This document shows positions 41,592-50,012 of a stretch of 63,689 bases of DNA, in pieces. The translations under genes were made by a program, and so were the position numbers. The notes under the pieces are model-generated. The model made no database searches and was not told the DNA's origin. It saw only the letters and a program-made list of their open reading frames with translations. This DNA comes from Pseudomonadota bacterium (lineage in GTDB: Bacteria > Pseudomonadota > Gammaproteobacteria > Burkholderiales > Burkholderiaceae_B), in the NCBI GenBank assembly GCA_023423975.1, contig JAFAEO010000005.1, positions 1 to 63,689 of the forward strand, read 5' to 3'. Each line of letters begins with the position of its first letter. Position 1 is the stretch's first letter.

Positions 41592-41605
41592 GATGCACCG
41601 GCCGG

Positions 41606-44083
41606 TTACTGCGCCAGTTTGTAGGCCATGACGTAGTCACCCAGTTTGGTGCCGACCGAACCGTGGCCGCCGGCAACCAGTACGACCATCTGCTCATTTT
41701 TACTGTTCAGATAGGTCATGGGGGTTGCCTGGCCACCAGCCGGCAGCCGGGCGTTCCACAATATCTTGCCAGTCGTCAGGTCATAGGCCCGCAGATAATC
41801 ATCCACGGCAGCGCCCATGAAGACCACGCCGGAGCCGGTGATCATCGGGCCGCCAATGCCCGGTACGCCCATGGTTATGGGCAGTGGCAGTGGTGACAGG
41901 TCGCGAATGGTACCGTTTTTGTGTTGCCATGCCGTTTGGCCGGTGCGCAAGTCTACCCCGGCCACATAGCCCCAGGGTGGTTGCTGGCAAGGTACGCCCA
42001 GCGGCGACAGGAACGGATGCATATTGACTGCATACGGCGCGCCTTCATTGCTGTTGACGCCTTGTTCACCTACGTTCATCTGCACATCTTTACCCAGTTC
42101 TTCCTTGGGCACAAGCTGTGACACGAACGCCAGGTGCAGCGGCATGCCGAACATGACCTGGCGTTTTGGATCGACCGCGATCCCGCCCCAGTTAAAGGCG
42201 CCGAAGTTACCCGGATACACAATCGTTCCCTGCAGTGAGGGCGGCGTATATTGGCCCTCGTAGCGCAGGGACTTGAACTGGATGCGGCACCATAGCTGAT
42301 CAAACGGCGTACCACCCCACATTTTGCCTTCGGTCAGGGGATCGGGCTTGAAGTTCAATGCCGACTCCGGTTGTGTTGGCGCGCTATGCTCGCCTTCAAT
42401 TGTGCCTTGTGGCGCCTTGACTTCGCGTACCGGCAACACGGCCTCGCCGGTACGACGGTCCAGAACGAAAATATCACCCTGTTTGGTGGGCACAACCATG
42501 GATGGCACCACACCTGCGGCGGTGTTGATGTCCATCAGGCTGGGCTGGGCAGGCAAGTCCATGTCCCACAGGTCGTGGTGGATGAACTGGTGAACCCATT
42601 TGGCCTGGCCGTTATTCAGATCCAGTGCGACCACCGATGTGGCATACTTTTCTTCATGCTCGTTGCGGTACTGGCCCAGTTGATCGGGCGTGCGGTTACC
42701 CATGGGGAAATATACCAGGCCCAGTTTTGCATCGACACTGCCGACAGACCAGCTGTTGGGCGAGCTCACCGTGTATTTCTGATCCGGATTGTTCGGATCA
42801 AATGGTGCCGTATCGTCGGGGTTGCCCGAGTCCCAGTTCCACAACAGCTTGCCGGTGCGAGCGTCATAGGCCCGGATTACGCCGGAGGGCGAGTTGATAT
42901 CATAGTTATCATTGACTGCGCCTGCCACCACGATTTTGCCATCGGCAACCACCGGTGGGGAAGTGGAATAATAATACCCGTGCTGTTTGAACGGCATATT
43001 GTGGGTCAGATCAAGTTCACCGTTATCGGCAAAGTCCTTGCAGACTTCGCCTGTTTGCGGATCCAGCGCGATCAGCTTGGCTGTGGCTGTTGGCAGAAAC
43101 AGGCGGGTGCTGCAAGCGGCGCCGGCCTCGGCTGTTGTCGCAGGCGCAGCGGGTGCGGGAGTTGTGCCTGTCGCGGCAGCCTGGCCATTGTCGCCTGTTG
43201 CCGTTGTGGTCTCGCCAGCTGTCGGCGCTGCAGCGCCCGTTGCGGCGCCATCACCGGCCCAGTAGGACAGGCCGCGGCAGGTCTGGTGCTGCCGCTGGCC
43301 ATCGGCCACCACATCGGCCTTGTATTCCCATTTTTTCTCGCCGGTATCGGCGTCCAGTGCAATCGCCCAGTTATGCGGTGTGCATAGATAAAGCGTATTG
43401 CCTATCTTGATCGGCGTTGCCTGGTAGGTGAACTCATTGGTATCGCCTTCGAGCTTGACGTCGCCGGTCTGATAGGACCAGGCCAGTTTCAGCTTGCTCA
43501 CATTGTCCGGTGTAATCTGGTCCAGCGGCGAGTAGCGCTGACCGTAGCCCGTACGGCCATAGGCGTGCCAATCGTTATCGCCGGTATGGGCGTTGTTGCC
43601 CATGTCCGGCTCAGCACTTACTACGGCATCAGGCAGTTGCCCGTCGATTTCATGGGTTGGGTTGGCGATACTGCCCAGCGTGCCAATCGCAATCACGACT
43701 GTGATAACGGCGAGTACGGCCTTGGAATTGGTCGTCTCGTTGGCGGCCATGCGGCGATCAGATTCAAGTCGGCTGCGCTGCGGGCGCGCCACGCCGGGCA
43801 ACAGCAGGATCAGGCCCAGAATCAGGAAAAAACCCAGGCGCGCAGCCAGTGGCCACCAGTCATAGCCGGATTCGAAAAACGCCCATACGGCCGTGCCGAT
43901 CAGAAAGGCTGCATATAGCACTAGAGCGAAAGGGCGGCGCTTGAACAGGAGAAATGCCGTAATCAGCAGGACGATACCTGCAGACACATAGTAGATGCTG
44001 CCACCAAGTGACAACAGCCAGCCGCCTCCGGCGGCCAGGGCCAGACCGGATAGTAGCGTGAGTAATGCCGCGATGGCGTTCAT
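41606..44083 (-). CDS. membrane-bound PQQ-dependent dehydrogenase (glucose/quinate/shikimate family)
   Basis: Start at 44083 has GGAG 6 bases upstream; the frame is open nine codons further. The 825-residue protein has an N-terminal part with about five membrane helices (residues 1-142), then an eight-bladed PQQ domain: DWHAYGRTGYGQRYSPLDQI, TPHNWAIALDADTGEKKW, CRGLSYW, HDLWDMDLPAQPSLMDI, GTPFDQLWCRIQFKSLRYEG and GHGSVGTKLGDYVMAYKL. It oxidises a sugar or cyclic acid in the periplasm and passes electrons to ubiquinone. Glucose or quinate/shikimate are the usual substrates; I cannot choose. A 45-residue Ala/Thr/Gly-rich insert (residues about 279-323) breaks the domain where relatives have a short loop. 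PQQ synthesis genes are not in this window. Confidence 0.9.
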   Translation of the reverse strand: MNAIAALLTLLSGLALAAGGGWLLSLGGSIYYVSAGIVLLITAFLLFKRRPFALVLYAAFLIGTAVWAFFESGYDWWPLAARLGFFLILGLILLLPGVARPQRSRLESDRRMAANETTNSKAVLAVITVVIAIGTLGSIANPTHEIDGQLPDAVVSAEPDMGNNAHTGDNDWHAYGRTGYGQRYSPLDQITPDNVSKLKLAWSYQTGDVKLEGDTNEFTYQATPIKIGNTLYLCTPHNWAIALDADTGEKKWEYKADVVADGQRQHQTCRGLSYWAGDGAATGAAAPTAGETTTATGDNGQAAATGTTPAPAAPATTAEAGAACSTRLFLPTATAKLIALDPQTGEVCKDFADNGELDLTHNMPFKQHGYYYSTSPPVVADGKIVVAGAVNDNYDINSPSGVIRAYDARTGKLLWNWDSGNPDDTAPFDPNNPDQKYTVSSPNSWSVGSVDAKLGLVYFPMGNRTPDQLGQYRNEHEEKYATSVVALDLNNGQAKWVHQFIHHDLWDMDLPAQPSLMDINTAAGVVPSMVVPTKQGDIFVLDRRTGEAVLPVREVKAPQGTIEGEHSAPTQPESALNFKPDPLTEGKMWGGTPFDQLWCRIQFKSLRYEGQYTPPSLQGTIVYPGNFGAFNWGGIAVDPKRQVMFGMPLHLAFVSQLVPKEELGKDVQMNVGEQGVNSNEGAPYAVNMHPFLSPLGVPCQQPPWGYVAGVDLRTGQTAWQHKNGTIRDLSPLPLPITMGVPGIGGPMITGSGVVFMGAAVDDYLRAYDLTTGKILWNARLPAGGQATPMTYLNSKNEQMVVLVAGGHGSVGTKLGDYVMAYKLAQ

Positions 44084-44285
44084 GATCTGCTCCGTTTGTT
44101 GATAATACATTTGTCATAGACACTTTGTTGGCTTACAACATGTCCTGAAAACAAAGCAGCACGCGTGGCCAGCACTGTGTCAGATCTGATTTTGTCATTC
44201 TAGCACCGCTGCATGTCAAATAACCGGGTCATGAACACGGACATTCGTTCCCATATGTTAATTGGCGTGGGCCACAACGGCCGGC

Positions 44286-44318
44286 CATAAAAAACCGGCG
44301 TCCCTTGCGGGAACGCCG
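44286..44318 (-). terminator. terminator of the aldehyde dehydrogenase gene
   Basis: ACCGGCGT (44292-44299) pairs with ACGCCGGT (44311-44318), with CCC/GGG inside; on the - strand it is followed by a T run (44287-44292 are A on +). The 301 bases between the two - strand genes hold this terminator and the upstream region of the PQQ gene, with TTGACA near 44216-44221 (- strand) as a possible -35 element. Confidence 0.85.
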
Positions 44319-44384
44319 GTCATATACCAACAGCAAATGCATGACATCATTTTGACCTGGCCGCAAGGACCGGGTCAGACGTCA

Positions 44385-45818
44385 TCACACCTGGGTAATA
44401 AATTTGGTTACCAGGTAACCGTCAAAGGTTTCGGTACCGCCTTCACTGCCGATGCCGCTATCCTTGACGCCACCGAACGGTGTTTCGGGCAGGGCCACGC
44501 CGAAGTGGTTGATGTTGACCATACCCGCTTCGATTTCATTGGATGCCTTGGTGGCGGTCTGCAATGATGTGGTGAACACATATGAAGAAAGGCCGAAAGG
44601 CAGGCTGTTGGCACGCTTGATTACTTCGTCCGTATCGGAAAAACGCACCACCGGCGCGATCGGGCCAAACGGCTCTTCGGTCATCAGGCGCGACTCGTCA
44701 CTGATATTGGTAACCACGGTCGGTGGGAAAAAATATCCCTGGCCACCCAGCGGATCGCCGCCCAATTCAATGGTGGCGCCCCCCTTGCGGGCATCTTCGA
44801 CGAAAGAGGAAATGGCGCCGACACGACGCTCGTGGGCCAGCGGTCCCATTTCCGTGTCCTTCGCAGTACCATCACCTACCTTGACGCCTTTAAGTGTTTC
44901 GACGAATACCGAAAGGAACTGGTCATAGGCCTTTTCCTGCACGTAGAAGCGAGTTGGGGAAATGCAAACCTGGCCGGCGTTGCGAATTTTGAATTTGGCC
45001 AGCATTTTGGCCGCTTTTGGAATATCCGCGTCGTTAAATACCAGCACTGGAGAGTGCCCGCCCAGTTCCATGGTGATGCGTTTCATGTGGGCGCCGGCCA
45101 GCGCGGCCAATTGCTTGCCCACGGGAACGGAGCCGGTGAAGGACACTTTGCGCACGATCGGCGAGCGGATCAGATAGTCAGATACCTTTGGTGGATCACC
45201 CCAGACAATGTTCAGAATGCCCTTGGGCAGACCCGCGTCATGGAAAATGCGGGCAATGGCCATCACAGCACTGGGTGCGTCTTCAGGACCTTTCAGGATG
45301 ATGGTGCAACCTGCGCCGATGGCCGCGGAAATCTTGCGGATGGCCTGGTTGAACGGAAAGTTCCATGGCGTGAAGGCGGCGCATACGCCAATGGGTTCGC
45401 GCACCACAAGCTGGCGTACTGCCGGGTTGCGTGGCGGCACGATGCGGCCATAAATGCGGCGGCATTCTTCGGCATGCCAGTCGCAGTGGTCGGCGCAGCT
45501 GATAATTTCACCTACCGCTTCGGCCAGTGGCTTGCCCTGGTCTCGTGTCAGATTCAGGCCGATATCCTGGGCCCGTTCACGCGCCAGTTCGGCTGCCTTG
45601 CGCAAAATGGCCGAACGGTCCATGGGAGAGCTGTGCTTCCAGGTCTGGAAGGCGCGCTCGGCTGCCTTGAGGGCGCGATCCAGGTCTGCTTCGCTGGCAT
45701 GCGGCAATTGCGCCAGCACCTCGCCGTTAGCGGGGTTGACGACATCCTGCGTGGCTCGACCGTCTCCTGAAAGAAACTCACCATCAATGTAAAGACTGAG
45801 TGCTTCATACTGGCTCAT
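44385..45818 (-). CDS. NAD(P)-dependent aldehyde dehydrogenase (succinate-semialdehyde type)
   Basis: A 477-residue aldehyde dehydrogenase of normal length. Catalytic residues are Asn153 (TPWNFPFNQ), Glu251 (TMELGGHSP) and Cys285 (NAGQVCISPTR); the cofactor loop is SFTGSVPVGKQL near residue 226. The general type is that of GabD-like and alpha-ketoglutaric-semialdehyde enzymes. The latter would fit pentonate degradation, but no 2-keto-3-deoxy-pentonate dehydratase is seen here, so the substrate is open. Own terminator downstream; the 350-base gap upstream separates it from the TctDE system. Confidence 0.9.
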   Translation of the reverse strand: MSQYEALSLYIDGEFLSGDGRATQDVVNPANGEVLAQLPHASEADLDRALKAAERAFQTWKHSSPMDRSAILRKAAELARERAQDIGLNLTRDQGKPLAEAVGEIISCADHCDWHAEECRRIYGRIVPPRNPAVRQLVVREPIGVCAAFTPWNFPFNQAIRKISAAIGAGCTIILKGPEDAPSAVMAIARIFHDAGLPKGILNIVWGDPPKVSDYLIRSPIVRKVSFTGSVPVGKQLAALAGAHMKRITMELGGHSPVLVFNDADIPKAAKMLAKFKIRNAGQVCISPTRFYVQEKAYDQFLSVFVETLKGVKVGDGTAKDTEMGPLAHERRVGAISSFVEDARKGGATIELGGDPLGGQGYFFPPTVVTNISDESRLMTEEPFGPIAPVVRFSDTDEVIKRANSLPFGLSSYVFTTSLQTATKASNEIEAGMVNINHFGVALPETPFGGVKDSGIGSEGGTETFDGYLVTKFITQV

Positions 45819-46170
45819 TACTTATCCTTTCTGTGTCTATGGTATTTATATAAAAATGCGCTGCACCATCGCAAGCGATAGTACTGCATAGGGTTGGTTT
45901 TTTATAGTCTTGTGCCTATCCCGATAATAAACGGACTGGCGCAATTTTGCATGCGCAGCACGCGGTAATGAAATATTTTTCATTTGTTCAGCCACAGAGC
46001 CGATAGCAGGCGGACCCAAAATAGTTGCCTCCTGCGCTTGCCCAGACCCGATGCCAGATCGGGCAAGACAGTTGCAGTTCATGGTCCCAGGGTTCATAAT
46101 CGCCCCATCCAATCTCCTTCTGCTTCCCGGGTGTATGGCCTGTCCTGTATGCCTGTGCTGTATCGTAACA
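45819..46170. other. intergenic region between divergent genes
   Basis: About 350 bases between the aldehyde dehydrogenase (leftward) and the response regulator (rightward). The open frame of the regulator extends to 46051 through this stretch, but that part is not protein-like for the family. Both promoters must lie here; I see no clear dyad. Confidence 0.4.
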
Positions 46171-46851
46171 ATGAGAATATTACTTGTAGAAGACGAACCA
46201 TCCCTGGCCAAATGGCTTGCCAAAAGTCTGGCACGCTATGCGGGCTTTATTGTCGAATGGGCCGACGACGGGCTGCTGGCGGTACGACGCCTGGAGCTTG
46301 AGGAGTACGATGCGGTGATTCTGGACCTTGGGCTGCCGGGGCTGGACGGCGCCGGTGTGCTGGCGCGCATGCGGGCCCGCGACGACCGCACACCCGTCTT
46401 GGTATTGACTGCGCGCGATTCCCTGAATCAGCGCATTGAGCTGCTGCATCAGGGTGCCGATGATTTTCTGGCCAAGCCATTTGAAATGGGCGAGCTCGAA
46501 GCGCGCCTGACGGCGCTGATCCGGCGCAGCCGTGGCAAAAGCCGCCCGCGTCTGCAATTGGGCAATCTGTCGCTGGATGCCGGCCTGCAGCAGTTTTATC
46601 TGGCCGACCAGCAGCTGGCCCTGTCGCCCCGGGAAACCGCCGTGTTGCGTGTGCTGATGCAGCGTAGTGGCGAACCGGTGAGCAAACAATCCATTCTGGA
46701 CCGCGTGGTGGCCGACGATAAAGAGGTCAATCTGGAAGCCATTGAAGTGATTGTGCATCGGTTGCGCAAGAAACTGGCCGATAGCGGCGCGCAAATCGTG
46801 ACGGTGCGTGGCGTGGGTTACAGCCTGGAAGCGTTGGCGGCACAGGCATGA
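46171..46851 (+). CDS. tctD: OmpR-family response regulator, TctD-like
   Basis: ATG 46171 gives the family start MRILLVEDEPSLAKW; the upstream 40 codons are not typical. The 226-residue protein has a receiver domain (Asp52 phosphorylation site in VILDLGLPGLDG, Lys102 in FLAKPFEMGEL) and a C-terminal winged helix (SPRETAVLRVLMQRSGEPV, EAIEVIVHRLRKKL, VRGVGYSLE). It is coupled by ATGA to a histidine kinase and lies directly before a tctCBA operon, the arrangement of the tricarboxylate-inducible TctDE system, so it most likely activates that operon. Low spacing and no strong ribosome binding site before the start. Confidence 0.9.
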   Translation: MRILLVEDEPSLAKWLAKSLARYAGFIVEWADDGLLAVRRLELEEYDAVILDLGLPGLDGAGVLARMRARDDRTPVLVLTARDSLNQRIELLHQGADDFLAKPFEMGELEARLTALIRRSRGKSRPRLQLGNLSLDAGLQQFYLADQQLALSPRETAVLRVLMQRSGEPVSKQSILDRVVADDKEVNLEAIEVIVHRLRKKLADSGAQIVTVRGVGYSLEALAAQA

Positions 46852-48263
46852 AGCTGTTTTCGCGCAGCCTCAAATCAATTTTGCTCTGGCTGCTGGTGCC
46901 GGCGCTTTTGCTCACCATGCTGACTGCGCTCGGATTGTCCAGCAAGGACCTGCGCAAGCAAATTACGGTGGCCTATGATCGCTCCCTGGTCGGCGCGCTC
47001 AATTCACTAAATCACAACATCTCTACCCAAAGCGGCGGACTGTCGCTGGAGCAGCCTTACACCCTGCTGGAATTTTACGAACTGACGGCCAATGCTGACG
47101 TGTTCTTCAAGATTGCCGCCGACGACGGCCTGTCGGTCATCGGCAATGCCGATCTGCCGATGCCCGAGGTGGCCCTGGAATCGGGCAAAGCCTATTTTTT
47201 TGATACCGATTACCTGGGCGAACCGGTACGCTCGGTGGTCATGGCGCGCGAAGCTGTGCCGCCCCTGTATGGGGATAAAAGCGTACGCATTATCATCCAG
47301 GTAGCCGAAGGCATTGGCGACAGGGAATCCTTTATCAATCGCATGTTATGGCGCTCGGTGGGGCGCGATCTGCTGCTCATCGCAGTAGTGATGATTATTG
47401 TGATCGTAGGCATCGTTTTCGCCGTACGGCCGCTGGAGCGCTTGCGCTATGAGATGCGTTCGCGCACCATCAATGATTTGCGGCCGGTGAGCACAGAAGG
47501 GATGCCCAAAGAGGTCAAGCCGCTGGTTAACGCAATCAATCAGCACATGCAGCGTTATACAGAGCAGGCCGACCGGCAGCGCCAGTTTCTGGATGACGCT
47601 TCGCACCAACTGAAAACCCCGTTGGCCGTCCTTAAAACACAGCTGGATTATGCCTTGCGTGAATCAGACCCGCAGGAAGTGCGCGAGGTGCTGCTGTCCA
47701 TGAATGAAGGGGTGGATCGGGCCATTCGCATGACCAGCCAGATGCTGGCGCTGGCGCGCGTGCGCGATTCGCTGGACACCCAGGTATGGCAGGACAGCGC
47801 CCCGGTTGATCTGGGCGAGCTGGTCAATGAGCTGGTTCGGGATTTGTGGCCGATCATACGCGAGCGCCGCATTGATCTGGAAGTTATCCCGCCAGCGACC
47901 CCGCTGTACGTGCGCGGCGTAGCCTGGCTGTTGCAGGAAGCGCTGCGCAACGTGCTGGATAACGCCATTCGCTATTGTCCGCGGCAGGGGGCTGTCGTCG
48001 TTTCGCTGATGCGCCAGGACGATACGACGGCCCAGGTCGTGATCGAAGATAGCGGTCCGGGGATGTCCGAAGAGGACAGGCAAAAAGCCGGCACCCGCTT
48101 CCGGCGGGGCAAGGCGGGCAAGCATTTGCCCGGAGCCGGCCTGGGACTGGCCATTGTCAGCACTATCCTGCAAATGCATCAGGCCAGCATGGTGCTGGAG
48201 TCGGGTGAGCGGCTCAAGGGCTTGCGTGTTCGCCTAGTGTTTACCCTTAATTTGAGGCCTTAA
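46848..48263 (+). CDS. tctE: sensor histidine kinase, TctE-like
   Basis: A 471-residue inner-membrane kinase: first membrane helix at residues 10-31, a periplasmic sensor of about 140 residues (32-172), second helix 174-193, HAMP-like linker, then the H-box FLDDASHQLKTPLAVLK with His253 and the ATP-binding boxes NVLDNAIRYC, EDSGPGM and GAGLGLAIVSTIL. The periplasmic domain with YELTANADVFFKI and LGEPVRSV resembles TctE sensors, which often respond to the TTT ligand or its TctC-bound form. Start overlaps tctD by 4 bases. A 217-base gap without a gene leads to tctC. Confidence 0.9.
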   Translation: MKLFSRSLKSILLWLLVPALLLTMLTALGLSSKDLRKQITVAYDRSLVGALNSLNHNISTQSGGLSLEQPYTLLEFYELTANADVFFKIAADDGLSVIGNADLPMPEVALESGKAYFFDTDYLGEPVRSVVMAREAVPPLYGDKSVRIIIQVAEGIGDRESFINRMLWRSVGRDLLLIAVVMIIVIVGIVFAVRPLERLRYEMRSRTINDLRPVSTEGMPKEVKPLVNAINQHMQRYTEQADRQRQFLDDASHQLKTPLAVLKTQLDYALRESDPQEVREVLLSMNEGVDRAIRMTSQMLALARVRDSLDTQVWQDSAPVDLGELVNELVRDLWPIIRERRIDLEVIPPATPLYVRGVAWLLQEALRNVLDNAIRYCPRQGAVVVSLMRQDDTTAQVVIEDSGPGMSEEDRQKAGTRFRRGKAGKHLPGAGLGLAIVSTILQMHQASMVLESGERLKGLRVRLVFTLNLRP

Positions 48264-48480
48264 ACGGCATTGCCGCTGCATTTGAAAGGCAATCGAAAGG
48301 TTCCATCTGTAATGTACGCAAAGTTCCGTGGTCCTGTGCGTTGTGGCGGTTGCCGGATGTGCAGGGCAGGCTTTTGTCAAGGTTGGGTGCGCGCAGGTGC
48401 GCCAGTGCAACCGGCAAAACCGGACGGCAACGGCTGGTCAGGCTGCAGGCCCGGCCAATTCCTACCATTTAATTATAAAG

Positions 48481-49488
48481 ATGAGACTAACCATGCGTTC
48501 TTCTTTCCTGTCCCGAGCCTTCGGTGCTTCTGTTCTTGCTGCTCAGCTTGCAATGGCGCCCGCCGCGTTTGCCGACGAGCCCCGTCGTCCTGAATGTATT
48601 GCACCGGCGCAGCCGGGTGGTGGTTTTGACCTGACCTGCCGTCTGGCGCAGGAAGGGCTCAAACAAACTGGTGCCCTCAAAGCCCCGATGCGTATTGTAT
48701 ATATGCCCGGTGGTATCGGCGCTGTTGCCTACAATAACGTGGTTGCGCAAAAACCGTCTGAAGGCGGCAATATCGTGGCGTTTTCCGGCGGCTCATTGCT
48801 CAATCTGGCGCAGGGAAAATTTGGCAAGTACAACGAAAACGATGTCCGCTGGCTGGCTGCCGTAGGCACTGACTATGGCGTGGCTGTCGTGCGGGATGAC
48901 TCTCCCTATAAAGACCTGAAATCGCTGATGCAGGCGTTCAAGGATGATCCAACCAAGGTTGTGCTGGGCGCTGGCGGCACCGTCGGCAGCCAGGATTGGA
49001 TGAAAGCGGCGCTGACTGCCAAGGCAGCGGGCGTGGATTACAAGAAAATGCGCTTTGTTGCCTTTGAAGGGGGTGGCGAATCCCTTACTGCACTGCGCGG
49101 TGGACATATTCAGGCCTATATGGGCGATGCGGCAGAAGCCTTCACCATGCTTGAAGGTGGTGCGCCCATCAGAGTGCTGGCCGTATTCAACGATAAGCGT
49201 CTGGAAGGCAAATTCAAGGACGTTCCCACCGCCAAGGAACAAGGCTTTGATATTCAGTGGCCGATTATCCGCGGTTATTATGTTGGTCCCAAAGTGTCCG
49301 ACGCAGACTACACCTTCTGGCTGGATGCTTTCAAGAAGATGACAGCAGATCCCGGCTTTGCCAAACTGCGTGAACAACAGGGGCTGTTCCCCTTTGACAA
49401 AACCGGTCCTGAGCTGGATGCCTATGTCAAGGAACGCGTTGCTGCGTACCGCGAACTGGCCGATTCCTTTGGCCTGATGAAAAAATAA
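48481..49488 (+). CDS. tctC: TctC/Bug-family substrate-binding protein (operon 3)
   Basis: ATG 48481 or ATG 48493 could be the start; neither has a strong ribosome binding site, and the frame continues upstream without family features. The 335-residue form has a signal peptide ending near AAFADEP. The mature protein starts RRPECIAPAQPGGGFDLTCR, the variant seen in receptors of the citrate/tricarboxylate (TctC) branch, rather than the YPxKPIRxIVP start of the other Bug proteins here. Two Cys (PECIAP and LTCRLA) may form a disulfide. Together with TctDE this makes tricarboxylate uptake the best guess for this operon. Confidence 0.9.
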   Translation: MRLTMRSSFLSRAFGASVLAAQLAMAPAAFADEPRRPECIAPAQPGGGFDLTCRLAQEGLKQTGALKAPMRIVYMPGGIGAVAYNNVVAQKPSEGGNIVAFSGGSLLNLAQGKFGKYNENDVRWLAAVGTDYGVAVVRDDSPYKDLKSLMQAFKDDPTKVVLGAGGTVGSQDWMKAALTAKAAGVDYKKMRFVAFEGGGESLTALRGGHIQAYMGDAAEAFTMLEGGAPIRVLAVFNDKRLEGKFKDVPTAKEQGFDIQWPIIRGYYVGPKVSDADYTFWLDAFKKMTADPGFAKLREQQGLFPFDKTGPELDAYVKERVAAYRELADSFGLMKK

Positions 49489-49501
49489 CAGTGCCACCTG
49501 A

Positions 49502-49530
49502 CCGCTGCCGCCAGCTCTGGCCGGCAGCGG
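49502..49530 (+). promoter_or_regulatory. intercistronic hairpin between tctC and tctB (operon 3)
   Basis: CCGCTGCCG (49502-49510) pairs exactly with CGGCAGCGG (49522-49530), 11-base loop, 13 bases after the tctC stop. No T run, as in operons 1 and 2. Confidence 0.7.
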
Positions 49531-49574
49531 CCGGCGCTGCTGTACCGCGCCAATTTCTGTCTGGAACTACCACC

Positions 49575-50012
49575 ATGAATGATCGCATATTGGGGATTGT
49601 ATCCCTGGGGCTTGCCATATTTCTGACCATCTTCGGCTGGAACCTGCATGCTCCTGTTTCCTATGAGCCCGTGGGTCCGCGCGCCTTTCCCTTGCTGATT
49701 GCGCTGGTCATTGGCCTGTGTGGCCTGTGGCTTATCTACAAAAATGAATTTACCGCCGAGGCCAATCCGCCCGGCGCCAACGGCCGCATTTTCCTGATGG
49801 TGCTGGTTGCCATGGGTTACGCATTCCTGTTTCAGTGGCTCGGCTTCATTATCGCGACTGCGCTGATGACTGTGCTGGTGGGGCGCCTGTTCGGCGGCAC
49901 CTGGATCAAGTGCCTGATCGGCGGCGTTGTCATGGGTGTATTGTTTTTCCTCCTGTTCGATCGCGCGCTTGATGTCGTGTTGCCGACAGGTATTCTGGAG
50001 GGCCTGCTATGA
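49575..50012 (+). CDS. tctB: TctB small membrane subunit (operon 3)
   Basis: ATG 49575 gives the usual start MNDRILGIVSLGLAIFL; the frame is open upstream through the hairpin, which is not coding. The 145-residue protein has four membrane segments and the TctB mark EPVGPRAFPLLIALVIGL near residue 32. It pairs with TctA (start overlaps by 4 bases). Translation is probably coupled to tctA. Confidence 0.87.
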   Translation: MNDRILGIVSLGLAIFLTIFGWNLHAPVSYEPVGPRAFPLLIALVIGLCGLWLIYKNEFTAEANPPGANGRIFLMVLVAMGYAFLFQWLGFIIATALMTVLVGRLFGGTWIKCLIGGVVMGVLFFLLFDRALDVVLPTGILEGLL

